A stretch of DNA of 20,696 bases from Bacillota bacterium (lineage in GTDB: Bacteria; Bacillota; Clostridia; Lachnospirales; Lachnospiraceae): NCBI GenBank assembly GCA_023393095.1, contig JAEWMT010000050.1, positions 1-20,696 on the forward strand, read 5' to 3'. Below the pieces are notes generated by a model. That model did not search any database, was not told the origin of the DNA, and saw only the letters and a program-made list of their open reading frames with translations. Each line of letters begins with the position of its first letter. Position 1 is the first letter of the stretch. Shown in pieces: positions 8,221 through 15,170 of the stretch. A program made the position numbers and the translations under genes.

Positions 8221-8385
8221 AATCAGATAGATGGCTATGAAAAATGAATATTTATTGTATTTTTGTATAAAGTCCATGGAATATATTAAAAAAAGACCAA
8301 ATGTTTGCAATAAAGGATATTAGGTTTGAGATAATTAAATAAATCTGAAATTTATTACTTTTTTTTGAAAATTATTAAAGAATAC

Positions 8386-8413
8386 TTGATTTTTGCAAAA
8401 ATAATGTTACACT
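8386..8413 (+). promoter_or_regulatory. Candidate sigma-A promoter of the dfx-kor-rbr operon
   Basis: TTGATT (8386-8391) is followed after 16 bases by TACACT (8408-8413). A PerR-like box begins 8 bases downstream, where a repressor would block initiation. The leader to the desulfoferrodoxin start codon would be about 255 bases long. Confidence 0.5.
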
Positions 8414-8420
8414 AAAACAG

Positions 8421-8435
8421 TAATGATTATTATTG
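8421..8435 (+). promoter_or_regulatory. PerR/Fur-like box
   Basis: TAATGATTATTATTG matches the PerR consensus TTATAATNATTATAA at 11 of 14 defined positions and straddles the predicted start site. PerR controls reverse rubrerythrin and desulfoferrodoxin genes in Clostridium acetobutylicum, so the site suits the genes downstream. A Fur site is the alternative; the consensus motifs overlap. Confidence 0.6.
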
Positions 8436-8443
8436 TTAATGAA

Positions 8444-8450
8444 AAGGAGG
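8444..8450 (+). promoter_or_regulatory. Orphan Shine-Dalgarno in the dfx leader
   Basis: AAGGAGG is followed by ATAAAATATACC with no standard start codon. An 18-codon frame could start only at ATA (8458). Either a leader gene lost its start, or the site has another role in the leader RNA. Confidence 0.45.
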
Positions 8451-8511
8451 ATAAAATATACCAGTATTTATAAATCCATTCCTAAAGGAAATTCTGGATA
8501 ATATAATATAA

Positions 8512-8647
8512 AGATAATTGCGAAACAATATAGTACAACCGAAACAGATACACATTCCTTTTGGCTAACACTAATTTTGTCTTAATTTCCATTTCGGAAT
8601 GTATTTATTGAATACAAGATTTAGATCTAGGTGTTTCGCAATTACCT
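8512..8647 (+). repeat. 136-nt element with nested inverted repeats in the dfx leader
   Basis: The outer arms are AGATAATTGCGAAACA (8512-8527) and TGTTTCGCAATTACCT (8632-8647), matching as inverted repeats at 15 of 16 positions. Nested inside are ACATTCC (8552-8558) and GGAATGT (8596-8602), a perfect 7-bp pair. The right end lies 14 bases before the SD of desulfoferrodoxin. As RNA this could fold into a long hairpin near the ribosome site; as DNA it resembles a small inverted-repeat element (MITE). No clear target-site duplication is visible. Confidence 0.65.
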
Positions 8648-8675
8648 AAAAATAATAAAAAGTGAGGTAATTAAT

Positions 8676-9050
8676 ATGGAAAAGATTGAATTCTATCGTT
8701 GTGAGAAATGTGGAAACATTGTAACTAAGATTAAAAACGGTGGCGGTACATTAACCTGCTGCGGAGAAACTATGACAAAGCTTGAAGCAAATACGACAGA
8801 TGCTGCTCTGGAGAAACATGTACCAGTAGTGATCAAAGAAGATGGTAGAATTAAGGTATCCGTTGGCTCTACTCTGCATCCCATGCTTCCAGAGCATTAT
8901 ATTGAGTGGATTGCGCTTGTTGCAAAGGGAAGGACAGAATTTAAGTTTTTACAGCCTGGTGAAACACCAACAGCAGAATTTGAAGAAGTTAAATCCGGTA
9001 CTATTTTTGAATATTGTAATCTTCACGGTCTCTGGAAGACAGATTTCTAA
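8676..9050 (+). CDS. dfx: Desulfoferrodoxin (superoxide reductase)
   Basis: This 124-residue two-iron superoxide reductase reduces superoxide to hydrogen peroxide in the cytoplasm, with electrons usually from rubredoxin. The N-terminal desulforedoxin domain has the four Cys ligands of centre I (Cys9, Cys12, Cys28, Cys29). The catalytic centre II ligands are visible as His48 (EKHVPVV), the histidines in GSTLHPMLPEHYIEW, and the Cys/His pair of YCNLHGLW. The length is normal for the family. ATG 8676 is chosen because GAGG lies 8 bases upstream and MEKIEFYRC matches the family start. It is first in an operon with KorA, KorB and rubrerythrin, so the peroxide it makes can be removed by the last product. 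Confidence 0.96.
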   Translation: MEKIEFYRCEKCGNIVTKIKNGGGTLTCCGETMTKLEANTTDAALEKHVPVVIKEDGRIKVSVGSTLHPMLPEHYIEWIALVAKGRTEFKFLQPGETPTAEFEEVKSGTIFEYCNLHGLWKTDF

Positions 9051-9082
9051 TTAACAGCAGAAACACTTGGAAAGGAGACCTT

Positions 9083-10753
9083 ATGTACAATTTATTGATT
9101 GGTGGTGCTGCCGGACAAGGCATTGACACGACTACGGCTATTCTTGAAAAGTTATTTAAGAAGGCTGGTTATTATGTATTTACAGTCAGAGATTTCATGT
9201 CCCGTATCCGGGGAGGGCATAATTTCTCCCTGATACGGTTTGATACCGAACCCGTACTATCACATAGCAGTCAGCTTGATGGAATTATAGCTCTGGATGA
9301 AGAAACCATCCGTTTACATAGGACTGAGCTTAAGGAGAATGGTTTCATCCTGTGTAATCCCAAAATAATAACAGAAGATCCCCGTGCCATTAAGATTGAT
9401 ATGGATGATATAGCCAAGTCACTTGGGAATCCCCGTGTATCCGGTAGCATTGCCGTTGGTATTATTTTAAAACTTTTTGGAGAGAATATGGAATATGCTA
9501 CGGATGTATTGGGCTCTTTTGTTAAAAAACAATATCTCGATATTAACTTACAGGCAGTGAAAGAAGGATATTCCATCGTAGATAGTCGTTACCCTCATCT
9601 GAATGGAAAGTACGCTGACTGGATGATTATCAGTGGTAGTAAGGCAACGGCTCTAGGAGCAATTGCTGCCGGTATGAAATTCTATTCTGCCTATCCGATG
9701 TCGCCTTCTACGGTAATCATGGAAACGCTGGCATCGAAAAGTCGAGAAGCTGGTTATGTGGTAGAGCAGGCTGAGGATGAAATCGCTGCAATTAATATGG
9801 CAATTGGAGCATCCTATGCCGGTGCTCGTTCAATGACAGGAACTTCTGGCGGCGGTTTTTCTCTTAAGGTAGAGGCACTCGGCCTTTCCGGTATGGCAGA
9901 AATCCCCCTTGTGGTAATTGATGTCCAACGCCCAGGCCCAGTAACGGGATTACCAACACGTACAGAGCAGAGTGATTTGAGATTTGTAATCCATGCATCA
10001 CAGGGAGAATTTCCCCGCATGGTAATAGCATTCAGAAATGCCAGAGATGCATACTATCAGACAATCCGTGCTTTTCATTTGGCTGAGAAATATCAGATAC
10101 CGGTGATCTTATTAAGTGATCAATATCTTGGAGATGCTTCTTGGACGGTGGAACCGTTTGATGCGTCTCATATTAATATTGCTCAACCAACTGAGCATTA
10201 TGACGAAGATGACGAATATCTTCGATATCATTATACGGAGGATGGAATTTCCCCGCGTCTTATACCCGGAAAAACCCGGCATTTTGTAACTGCCGACAGT
10301 GATGAGCATGATGAACGTGGAAGGATAACAGAATCGGCTGAAGTCAGAGTACGAATGATGGATAAACGAATGATGAAGCTGAAAGGTTTGGAGAAAGAGT
10401 TACAGGAGCCGGAATTTATAGGCCCGGATCATTTTGAAACCTTAATTGTCGGTTGGGGCTCAACCTGGGGTTCGATCTTTGAAGCGGTAAAATTATTGAA
10501 CAGTACACAAGAAAGACAGTATGCTGCGCTGGTTTTTGGGGACGTCTATCCTTTGCCAACGAAGATTCTGACGCAGAAGGCTTTAGCAGCAAAACAGATT
10601 ATTAATGTGGAACAGAATGCCACAGGGCAGTTGGCGGGGTTAATACGGGAAGTAACCGGTATTACCTGTAATAGCAGTATTCTAAAATATGACGGAAGGC
10701 AGCTGTCCGGAGAAGAGATTGCAGAGCGGATTAGGAAGGAGGAGTCAAGATGA
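9083..10753 (+). CDS. korA: 2-oxoacid:ferredoxin oxidoreductase, fused gamma-alpha subunit
   Basis: This 556-residue subunit belongs to a thiamine-diphosphate 2-oxoacid:acceptor oxidoreductase. The gamma domain comes first (residues 1-~180, GGAAGQGIDTTTAILEKLF, FMSRIRGGHNFSLIRF). The alpha pyrimidine-binding domain follows (YSAYPMSPSTVIMETLA, VEQAEDEIAAINMAIGASY, TGTSGGGFSLKVEALGLSGM, QRPGPVTGLPTRTEQSDL), then the C-terminal transketolase-like domain. This fusion is typical of two-subunit KorAB enzymes. 2-Oxoglutarate is the likeliest substrate, but other 2-oxoacids cannot be excluded. The start has AAAGGAG upstream; the stop overlaps the KorB start by 4 bases (ATGA), implying coupled translation. 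Confidence 0.92.
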   Translation: MYNLLIGGAAGQGIDTTTAILEKLFKKAGYYVFTVRDFMSRIRGGHNFSLIRFDTEPVLSHSSQLDGIIALDEETIRLHRTELKENGFILCNPKIITEDPRAIKIDMDDIAKSLGNPRVSGSIAVGIILKLFGENMEYATDVLGSFVKKQYLDINLQAVKEGYSIVDSRYPHLNGKYADWMIISGSKATALGAIAAGMKFYSAYPMSPSTVIMETLASKSREAGYVVEQAEDEIAAINMAIGASYAGARSMTGTSGGGFSLKVEALGLSGMAEIPLVVIDVQRPGPVTGLPTRTEQSDLRFVIHASQGEFPRMVIAFRNARDAYYQTIRAFHLAEKYQIPVILLSDQYLGDASWTVEPFDASHINIAQPTEHYDEDDEYLRYHYTEDGISPRLIPGKTRHFVTADSDEHDERGRITESAEVRVRMMDKRMMKLKGLEKELQEPEFIGPDHFETLIVGWGSTWGSIFEAVKLLNSTQERQYAALVFGDVYPLPTKILTQKALAAKQIINVEQNATGQLAGLIREVTGITCNSSILKYDGRQLSGEEIAERIRKEESR

Positions 10754-11598
10754 GTAACGAATTTTGTACTTATGAGACGGCCTGGTGTCCCGGCTGTGGT
10801 AATTTTGTAATATTGGAATGTCTGAAAACCGCATTAGAACAACTTGAGCTAGATCCTTCCAAGGTTCTTGTGGCTGCCGGTATCGGGCAGGCGGCAAAGA
10901 CACCGCAGTATATCAGTGCAAATGCCTTCAGCGGATTACATGGACGCTCTCTTCCTGCTGCAGTGGCAGCAAAAATAGCAAATGAAAAACTGACGGTAAT
11001 TGTTGATACCGGTGATGGAGATTCTTATGGTGAAGGTGGTAATCATTTTATCCATAATATCCGACGGAATGTTGATATCACCCACTTTGTTCATGATAAT
11101 CAGATATACGGACTGACGAAAGGGCAGGCATCGCCAACCTCCGTACAAGGACTTGTAACCGGTGTACAGACATATGGCAACTTCAATGAACCGCTGAATC
11201 CGTTATTACTGGCTATTGCGTCAGGAGCTGGGTTTGTGGCTAGAGCATTTACAGGTCATAAAGAGCATCTGGTCTCGATAATGAAAGAGGCAATACAATA
11301 CAAAGGCTATGCTTTGGTAGACATTCTTCAGCCCTGTGTAAGCTTTAATAAAATCAATACTTTTGGTTGGTATAACAAACGAGTGTATGAATTAGACGGC
11401 TCTTATGATAATACGGATAAAGTGTCAGCGATGCAGAAGGCAATGGAATTAGACGAAAAGATTCCAATCGGCATTATCTATAGAGAAGAAAAGCTGACTT
11501 ATCATCAGAAGAATGAGGTGTTAAAGGATGGAATGGCCTTGCTTGACCGAGAAACCAATCCTTTGGTAGTAAATAGAATAATTCAATCTTATGTTTAA
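10750..11598 (+). CDS. korB: 2-oxoacid:ferredoxin oxidoreductase, beta subunit
   Basis: This 282-residue beta subunit binds thiamine diphosphate and an iron-sulfur cluster. The N terminus has CPGCGNF with two of the cluster Cys ligands. The thiamine-diphosphate/Mg signature is GDGDSYGEGGNHFIH, followed by HDNQIYGLTKGQASPTS. A further Cys lies in ILQPCVSFNKINTFGWY. Together with KorA it forms an oxidoreductase that reduces ferredoxin while decarboxylating a 2-oxoacid, or runs in reverse to fix CO2. No separate ferredoxin (delta) subunit is encoded, so free ferredoxin would be the partner. The ATG overlaps the KorA stop. Confidence 0.94.
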   Translation: MSNEFCTYETAWCPGCGNFVILECLKTALEQLELDPSKVLVAAGIGQAAKTPQYISANAFSGLHGRSLPAAVAAKIANEKLTVIVDTGDGDSYGEGGNHFIHNIRRNVDITHFVHDNQIYGLTKGQASPTSVQGLVTGVQTYGNFNEPLNPLLLAIASGAGFVARAFTGHKEHLVSIMKEAIQYKGYALVDILQPCVSFNKINTFGWYNKRVYELDGSYDNTDKVSAMQKAMELDEKIPIGIIYREEKLTYHQKNEVLKDGMALLDRETNPLVVNRIIQSYV

Positions 11599-11616
11599 AA
11601 AATGGAGGTACAAAAA

Positions 11617-12171
11617 ATGGCTGTTAAAAATGCAATGACATCAGATTTTCTTCATTCCGCATATGGCGGAGAGAGTATGGCACACATGAGGTACCTGATC
11701 TGGGGAGATACTGCAAAAAAAGAAGGATTTCCCAATATAGCGAAACTGTTTGAAGCAATTGCATATGCGGAAAGGGTGCATGCTGGCAATCATTTCAAAG
11801 AAATCGCTGGTGATATAGCGGATGCGACAGTACCTGCAGGAGCTGTTTTCGGAACCCGTAAAACAGTTGAAAATCTGCAGGGAGCGATTGATGGTGAACT
11901 CCATGAGGTAGACCAGATGTATCCTGTGTACCTGAATGCCGCAGAATTCCAAAACGAGGCTGGAGCAAAGCGCAGTTTCCATTTTGCCCTAGAGGCGGAA
12001 AAAATTCATGCAGATTTGTTTGGTAAAGCACAGGATGCTGCAAAAGAAGGTAAAGATATAGAATTTAACAGTGTGTTTATATGTCCTGTCTGTGGACATA
12101 CGATTCTTGATGAAGCGCCGGATCAATGTCCTGTCTGCGGTACGAAAAAGGAAATGTACAAGGAATTTTAG
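11617..12171 (+). CDS. rbr: Rubrerythrin
   Basis: This 184-residue peroxidase reduces hydrogen peroxide to water. The ferritin-like di-iron four-helix domain is N-terminal (residues ~10-140), with the usual carboxylate/His motifs GGESMAHMRY, EAIAYAERVHAGNH and FALEAEKIHADLF. A C-terminal rubredoxin-like domain has the four Cys in two CPVCG motifs. The domain order is that of classical rubrerythrin, not the reverse type. ATG 11617 is chosen because TGGAGGTAC lies upstream; ATG 11602 overlaps that site. It follows KorB by 18 bases, and a strong terminator follows it, making it the operon's last gene. It would detoxify the peroxide produced by desulfoferrodoxin. Confidence 0.96.
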   Translation: MAVKNAMTSDFLHSAYGGESMAHMRYLIWGDTAKKEGFPNIAKLFEAIAYAERVHAGNHFKEIAGDIADATVPAGAVFGTRKTVENLQGAIDGELHEVDQMYPVYLNAAEFQNEAGAKRSFHFALEAEKIHADLFGKAQDAAKEGKDIEFNSVFICPVCGHTILDEAPDQCPVCGTKKEMYKEF

Positions 12172-12232
12172 ACAGAGTGTTCTTCTATAAATCATGTTAT
12201 ACTCTAATATATATCACATTATGGTTGTAAGT

Positions 12233-12269
12233 AACACCGCCCGGTTCTTAAAGAACTAGGCGGTGTTTT
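12233..12269 (+). terminator. Rho-independent terminator of the dfx-kor-rbr operon
   Basis: AACACCGCC (12233-12241) pairs with GGCGGTGTT (12259-12267); the inner bases (GGTTCTT, AGAACT) extend the stem. A short T run follows. It lies 62 bases after the rubrerythrin stop. Confidence 0.85.
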
Positions 12270-12286
12270 AACCTTGTCCATATGGA

Positions 12287-12400
12287 AATCTTCTATTGAC
12301 TTATTGTAAAATGTTCCCCATTCACTAATGTTTTAAGTTTAAGAATAAAAGATCAATAATTCCGTCAAAGAATACTCTATATTTGAAACTTTATTATAAA
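12287..12400 (-). pseudogene. Decayed C-terminal fragment of an HxlR-family regulator
   Basis: On the - strand these bases translate to EYSLTEL, then a stretch with two stop codons, then ISEWGTFYNKSIED. The intact HxlR gene at 16855-17220 has EYSLTELGWSF and MGEWGTFYKKSIED in the same places. The DNA of the two copies is alike over about 110 bases, with a 3-base deletion in this copy. Weaker similarity may extend to about 12455 if an internal deletion is allowed. No start codon or N-terminal half remains. It is a clear relic of a paralogue in the same orientation. Confidence 0.8.
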
Positions 12401-12637
12401 CGTAATATGGTAAAAATGGGGTATTAAGGTTGTTATATATTATCATTTATGATAAGATTTTATAAGAATGTATCAAATTAGAGAGTATAGAAAACAGGGC
12501 GTATTTCAGATCTGATTTTCTAAGATTCTATGTCGGTTTTTTTCCTATTGGACAATAATTGAAGCATGTAATGGGAATATATAAATTGCCAAGGGGAATG
12601 GTTCAATAGATTTGAATATGGTAGAGGGGTGGATATA
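12401..12637. other. Non-coding gap upstream of the SUFU-like gene
   Basis: It is AT-rich with no plausible gene. A small hairpin TTATCA-TTTA-TGATAA lies near 12440. No convincing promoter for the downstream gene was found. Confidence 0.5.
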
Positions 12638-13570
12638 ATGATTCTTAATGATAGGGTTAACGCTTTGCATAATATACTAAAAAGATCTCCTTATTCTGAG
12701 TACCTTTATAGAAATGCAACAAGGATAGGATTTAGGTTTGAAAATGGAAGTGTAATGTTAAATATTAATTATAGTAATGGCTCTATAAATTTAGAAAATT
12801 ATGATGATGGCAATTTAATTGAGCCTGAGCTATGGGTTGAGGTCTATGAACGTGAACTAATTGAATTTGCAGAGAATGAAAAGCCATTTTCAAAAATAAA
12901 TATTTCAACATCAGGATTGGGACAGGTTTTAGAACCAGCTGTTGAAAGAATAATACAAAGGATATTAATGCCATGCAATAATGGATATCCTCTATGTGAC
13001 AGAATAGAACTTATATATGGTGGATTATTCGGTTTTGACGATCCTGAGATGATTTGGAAAGGTAAAAATAATTTATATGTTCTTAAGTACGAGAAAGCAT
13101 TTAAAGGGTTTGATGTATATGTGACATCTGGATTTACAAACCCGGATATAGGTAAATCCGATATTAAATTAGAGGAAGGTAAGGTATCGGGTTATGGATA
13201 TGAACTAATGATACTTGCAAATATAAATGACACAATTCTTGTTAAGGAATTTGTTGAATGGGTAAAATACATTGATGTTACAGGGAAACATATATACCAA
13301 GGTCAATATCTGGAATATTCAGAGGGAATTATACCAGGAACAAATCTAGGGGGGTTTATAGTATTAAGTCCTTTGGAATTACCTGAGGTTATACCAGTCT
13401 CAGATGGGTTTGGAGTATTTAATATGCTTATAGGAGTGACGAAGGAAGAACTTGAGGTAGTTAAAGATATGGATGATATTTATGTACTGGCAGATAGGTT
13501 ATTTCAAGAAGGTTATATAAATTATGGACCTTTGGATAGAAAATCGGTGAAATACTTGTTTCTTCATTAG
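12638..13570 (+). CDS. SUFU-domain-like protein, possible immunity protein
   Basis: This 310-residue soluble protein has no signal peptide or membrane span. The C-terminal half resembles the suppressor-of-fused (SUFU) domain found in many bacterial proteins: GYGYELMILANI, FVEWVKYIDVTGKHIYQGQYLE, LGGFIVLSPLELPEV, and VFNMLIGVTKEELEVVKD near the end. The N-terminal ~110 residues are not recognised. In bacteria SUFU proteins are often immunity proteins of polymorphic toxin systems, but no toxin gene is adjacent, so it would be an orphan. ATG 12638 is chosen because GAGGGG lies 8 bases upstream; a GTG at 12629 coincides with that site. Codon use is AT-rich. The SUFU assignment is moderately sure and the role is inference. 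Confidence 0.65.
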   Translation: MILNDRVNALHNILKRSPYSEYLYRNATRIGFRFENGSVMLNINYSNGSINLENYDDGNLIEPELWVEVYERELIEFAENEKPFSKINISTSGLGQVLEPAVERIIQRILMPCNNGYPLCDRIELIYGGLFGFDDPEMIWKGKNNLYVLKYEKAFKGFDVYVTSGFTNPDIGKSDIKLEEGKVSGYGYELMILANINDTILVKEFVEWVKYIDVTGKHIYQGQYLEYSEGIIPGTNLGGFIVLSPLELPEVIPVSDGFGVFNMLIGVTKEELEVVKDMDDIYVLADRLFQEGYINYGPLDRKSVKYLFLH

Positions 13571-13583
13571 ACTCAATAATGTC

Positions 13584-13619
13584 GGAGCAGGCTTTCGGTG
13601 TTGTTGTTTTTCCTGCTCC
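13584..13619. terminator. Hairpin between convergent genes
   Basis: GGAGCAGG (13584-13591) pairs perfectly with CCTGCTCC (13612-13619) across 20 bases. It lies 14 bases after the SUFU-like stop, and the DUF1648 gene converges from the other side. The loop is T-rich but no T run follows the stem, so termination is plausible, not certain. Confidence 0.5.
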
Positions 13620-13681
13620 ATTAGTAATCTCTATTTATTTCCAAAACATGATTCATTATCTTTCCTATCAAGTATTCAAAA

Positions 13682-13993
13682 TCATTTTAAACCCATAACT
13701 AAAACTACGATTGTCATAATAATAGCTATCACTGGAATGATATATAATTTTATTAAATTCTTCTCCTTTTTTACTATGAAACCCACCGCTGCAATTATAT
13801 TCAATAAGACATAGGCAAAAGGAAATCCAAAAACCACAAATTGCTTTGAAATTGAGTTATTTACATTTCCATGTGTGTCCCAGTGAACAGGAATCATATT
13901 CGGTAACTTAGTGTAAAATATGAGAAAGATAAGCATCGTTAAAAGGCAAATCAATGAACTAATAATTGTATGAAGCATTATTTTGTTTTTCAT
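13682..13993 (-). CDS. DUF1648 small membrane protein
   Basis: This 103-residue protein has three predicted membrane spans. The conserved DUF1648 motif lies between the first two: LPNMIPVHWDTHGNVNNSISK. DUF1648 is also the N-terminal part of SdpI immunity proteins, so this looks like a short companion of the neighbouring SdpI gene. ATG 13993 is chosen because AGGGGG lies upstream on the - strand; an upstream in-frame start would run into the SdpI gene. It follows SdpI by 19 bases and is the third gene of an SdpR-SdpI-DUF1648 operon. The function of stand-alone DUF1648 proteins is not established. Confidence 0.8.
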   Translation of the reverse strand: MKNKIMLHTIISSLICLLTMLIFLIFYTKLPNMIPVHWDTHGNVNNSISKQFVVFGFPFAYVLLNIIAAVGFIVKKEKNLIKLYIIPVIAIIMTIVVLVMGLK

Positions 13994-14012
13994 AACAGAA
14001 TTCCCCCTATGA

Positions 14013-14663
14013 TTAAAATTGATTATTATTTCGCTTTCTATGTAAAAAAAGTGAGTAAAAAATTGGTATAATAACGGTAAAACAAATAATAAAAACAAAA
14101 ATCAAAGCAAATGGTATTGTAAAAAAGGAACTCGCTATCAAGAAGAACCCGGCAATAATCCAAAGACAACCGGATAACTTATGAGTTTTACTCCAGCTTT
14201 CTTCATCATGCAACAGCCAGGGGAATTTCATTCCCACATGGGGGCTAATTCTATTCTTCGGGAAGTAATTGCCACTTAATATCAGGATAAGCCCAACCAT
14301 TATGATAGTTACAGTATTAATAGGTGAGTCTTTCCCAACAGATTTTAAAATCATGAATGGATAAGTTATAATTGTTGCAACGGGAATTGCCCATTCTCCA
14401 ATCTTGATCAGAGGTTTTGCAGCATTACCTTTTAAATCTTCTTTTGCCATGGAAATATTAACAATGATATGCAAAAAAGTGATTAATACCGGCAGTATAA
14501 ATATTGCAAATTCCTTAGAAGCATAGCCGTTTGGATTCCCCTTGGAATCATAATGATTAGCCATTGTCTCGGGTATCATGTCATAATAGATCAGTCCTAA
14601 AACAATTGGTAAAAGACTGATTAGAGAGCCAATCCATAATGAACGTCTAATCTTATTTCTCAT
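14013..14663 (-). CDS. sdpI: SdpI-family membrane immunity/signal protein
   Basis: This 216-residue protein has about six membrane spans. It starts with a DUF1648 segment (MIPETMANHYDSKGNPNGYASKEF) and continues into the SdpI domain, with GNYFPKNRISPHVGMKFPWLL and DEESWSKTHKLSG. In Bacillus subtilis, SdpI protects against the SdpC toxin and sequesters the repressor SdpR at the membrane. No sdpABC genes are seen here, as in many genomes. Its start overlaps the sdpR end by 11 bases. AAGGAGG lies 8 bases before ATG 14663, which is preferred over the GTG at 14669. Lysine-rich ends suit a membrane protein. Confidence 0.88.
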   Translation of the reverse strand: MRNKIRRSLWIGSLISLLPIVLGLIYYDMIPETMANHYDSKGNPNGYASKEFAIFILPVLITFLHIIVNISMAKEDLKGNAAKPLIKIGEWAIPVATIITYPFMILKSVGKDSPINTVTIIMVGLILILSGNYFPKNRISPHVGMKFPWLLHDEESWSKTHKLSGCLWIIAGFFLIASSFFTIPFALIFVFIICFTVIIPIFYSLFLHRKRNNNQF

Positions 14664-14934
14664 GACCACTTCCCTCCTTAAATTGAGATAGCCAGAGCAT
14701 TAAATCATCAAAAATAGATAGATTAAGCTCATAATAAATAAAGTGTTTCACTTTTGTCTCAAAAATTAAATCGGCTTTCTTTAGTTGAGATAAGTGATAG
14801 GATACAGTAGCGTTTGTAAGGCTGAATTTTGATACAATGTCTCCGGCTGACATCCTGCCGTTTTCCTTCAGTAATATCAAAATATCCCGGCGTACAGGAT
14901 CGGAAAGAGCCTTGAATATGTCGGGAAATCCCAC
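14653..14934 (-). CDS. sdpR: SdpR-like ArsR-family repressor
   Basis: This 93-residue winged-helix protein begins MGFPDIFKALSDPVRRDIL, the classic ArsR-type start. The recognition region is LTNATVSYHLSQLKKADLI, followed by the wing (TKVKHFIYYELN). No metal-binding Cys motif is present, as expected for SdpR. It heads the operon with sdpI and the DUF1648 gene. Two near-identical palindromes flank its promoter (14948-14967, 15004-15023), so it probably represses itself and the immunity genes until SdpI or membrane stress titrates it. An AGGTG-type site precedes the ATG. Confidence 0.9.
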   Translation of the reverse strand: MGFPDIFKALSDPVRRDILILLKENGRMSAGDIVSKFSLTNATVSYHLSQLKKADLIFETKVKHFIYYELNLSIFDDLMLWLSQFKEGSGHEK

Positions 14935-14947
14935 ATCATCACCTCTT

Positions 14948-14967
14948 ATTTCGAAAATTTTCTAAAT
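14948..14967 (-). promoter_or_regulatory. SdpR operator, downstream copy
   Basis: The site reads ATTTCGAAAA followed by TTTTCTAAAT, a palindrome with one mismatched pair. It lies just downstream of the -10 box of the sdpR promoter, over the probable start site, 14 bases before the start codon. Confidence 0.7.
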
Positions 14968-14969
14968 TC

Positions 14970-14998
14970 ATTTTAACACCCTTATTATGGGAAGTCAA
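14970..14998 (-). promoter_or_regulatory. Sigma-A promoter of the sdpR operon
   Basis: On the - strand, TTGACT (14998-14993) and TAAAAT (14975-14970) are separated by 17 bases. The promoter sits exactly between two copies of the same palindrome. Confidence 0.7.
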
Positions 14999-15003
14999 TG
15001 TAT

Positions 15004-15023
15004 ATTTCGAAAATCATCTAAAT
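15004..15023 (-). promoter_or_regulatory. SdpR operator, upstream copy
   Basis: It reads ATTTCGAAAA then TCATCTAAAT, identical to the downstream site except for two bases. It lies 5 bases upstream of the -35 box. The two sites are 56 bases apart, start to start. Confidence 0.65.
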
Positions 15024-15091
15024 AAGAACATCGAATAACATTTGAATCTAATATTAGAGAACTTGACTTAATTGTTCATATCCTTTACTAC

Positions 15092-15119
15092 GGTTTAGCC
15101 TTGCAGCTAAACCTTTTTT
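15092..15119 (+). terminator. Terminator-type hairpin with T run, no gene upstream on this strand
   Basis: GGTTTAGC (15092-15099) pairs with GCTAAACC (15106-15113), loop CTTGCA, followed by six T. It is a textbook terminator for + strand transcription, yet the preceding genes are on the - strand. It could insulate the tetR promoter, end an antisense or small RNA, or be a relic. Confidence 0.7.
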
Positions 15120-15141
15120 AATAAAAATTGCATTTTGGATA

Positions 15142-15170
15142 TTGACATATAAAAAATATCATGATATAAA
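15142..15170 (+). promoter_or_regulatory. Sigma-A promoter of the tetR-reductase operon
   Basis: TTGACA (15142-15147) and TATAAA (15165-15170) are separated by the ideal 17 bases. It is the best promoter match in the window. Confidence 0.85.

Larger units (their letters stand above)
7837..8385. other. Long AT-rich gap upstream of the desulfoferrodoxin operon
   Basis: No plausible gene is seen on either strand in these ~550 bases. Apart from the candidate yvyF promoter and one inverted repeat at 8189-8220, I recognise nothing. Confidence 0.55.

Noticed and set aside
11641..12195. Three overlapping - strand open frames
   Set aside because: They mirror the rubrerythrin gene and have no SD.
12198..12268. 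Possible small RNA: extended -10 TGTTATACT just before the rbr terminator
   Set aside because: No -35 box, and the region is simply the 3' end of the operon transcript.
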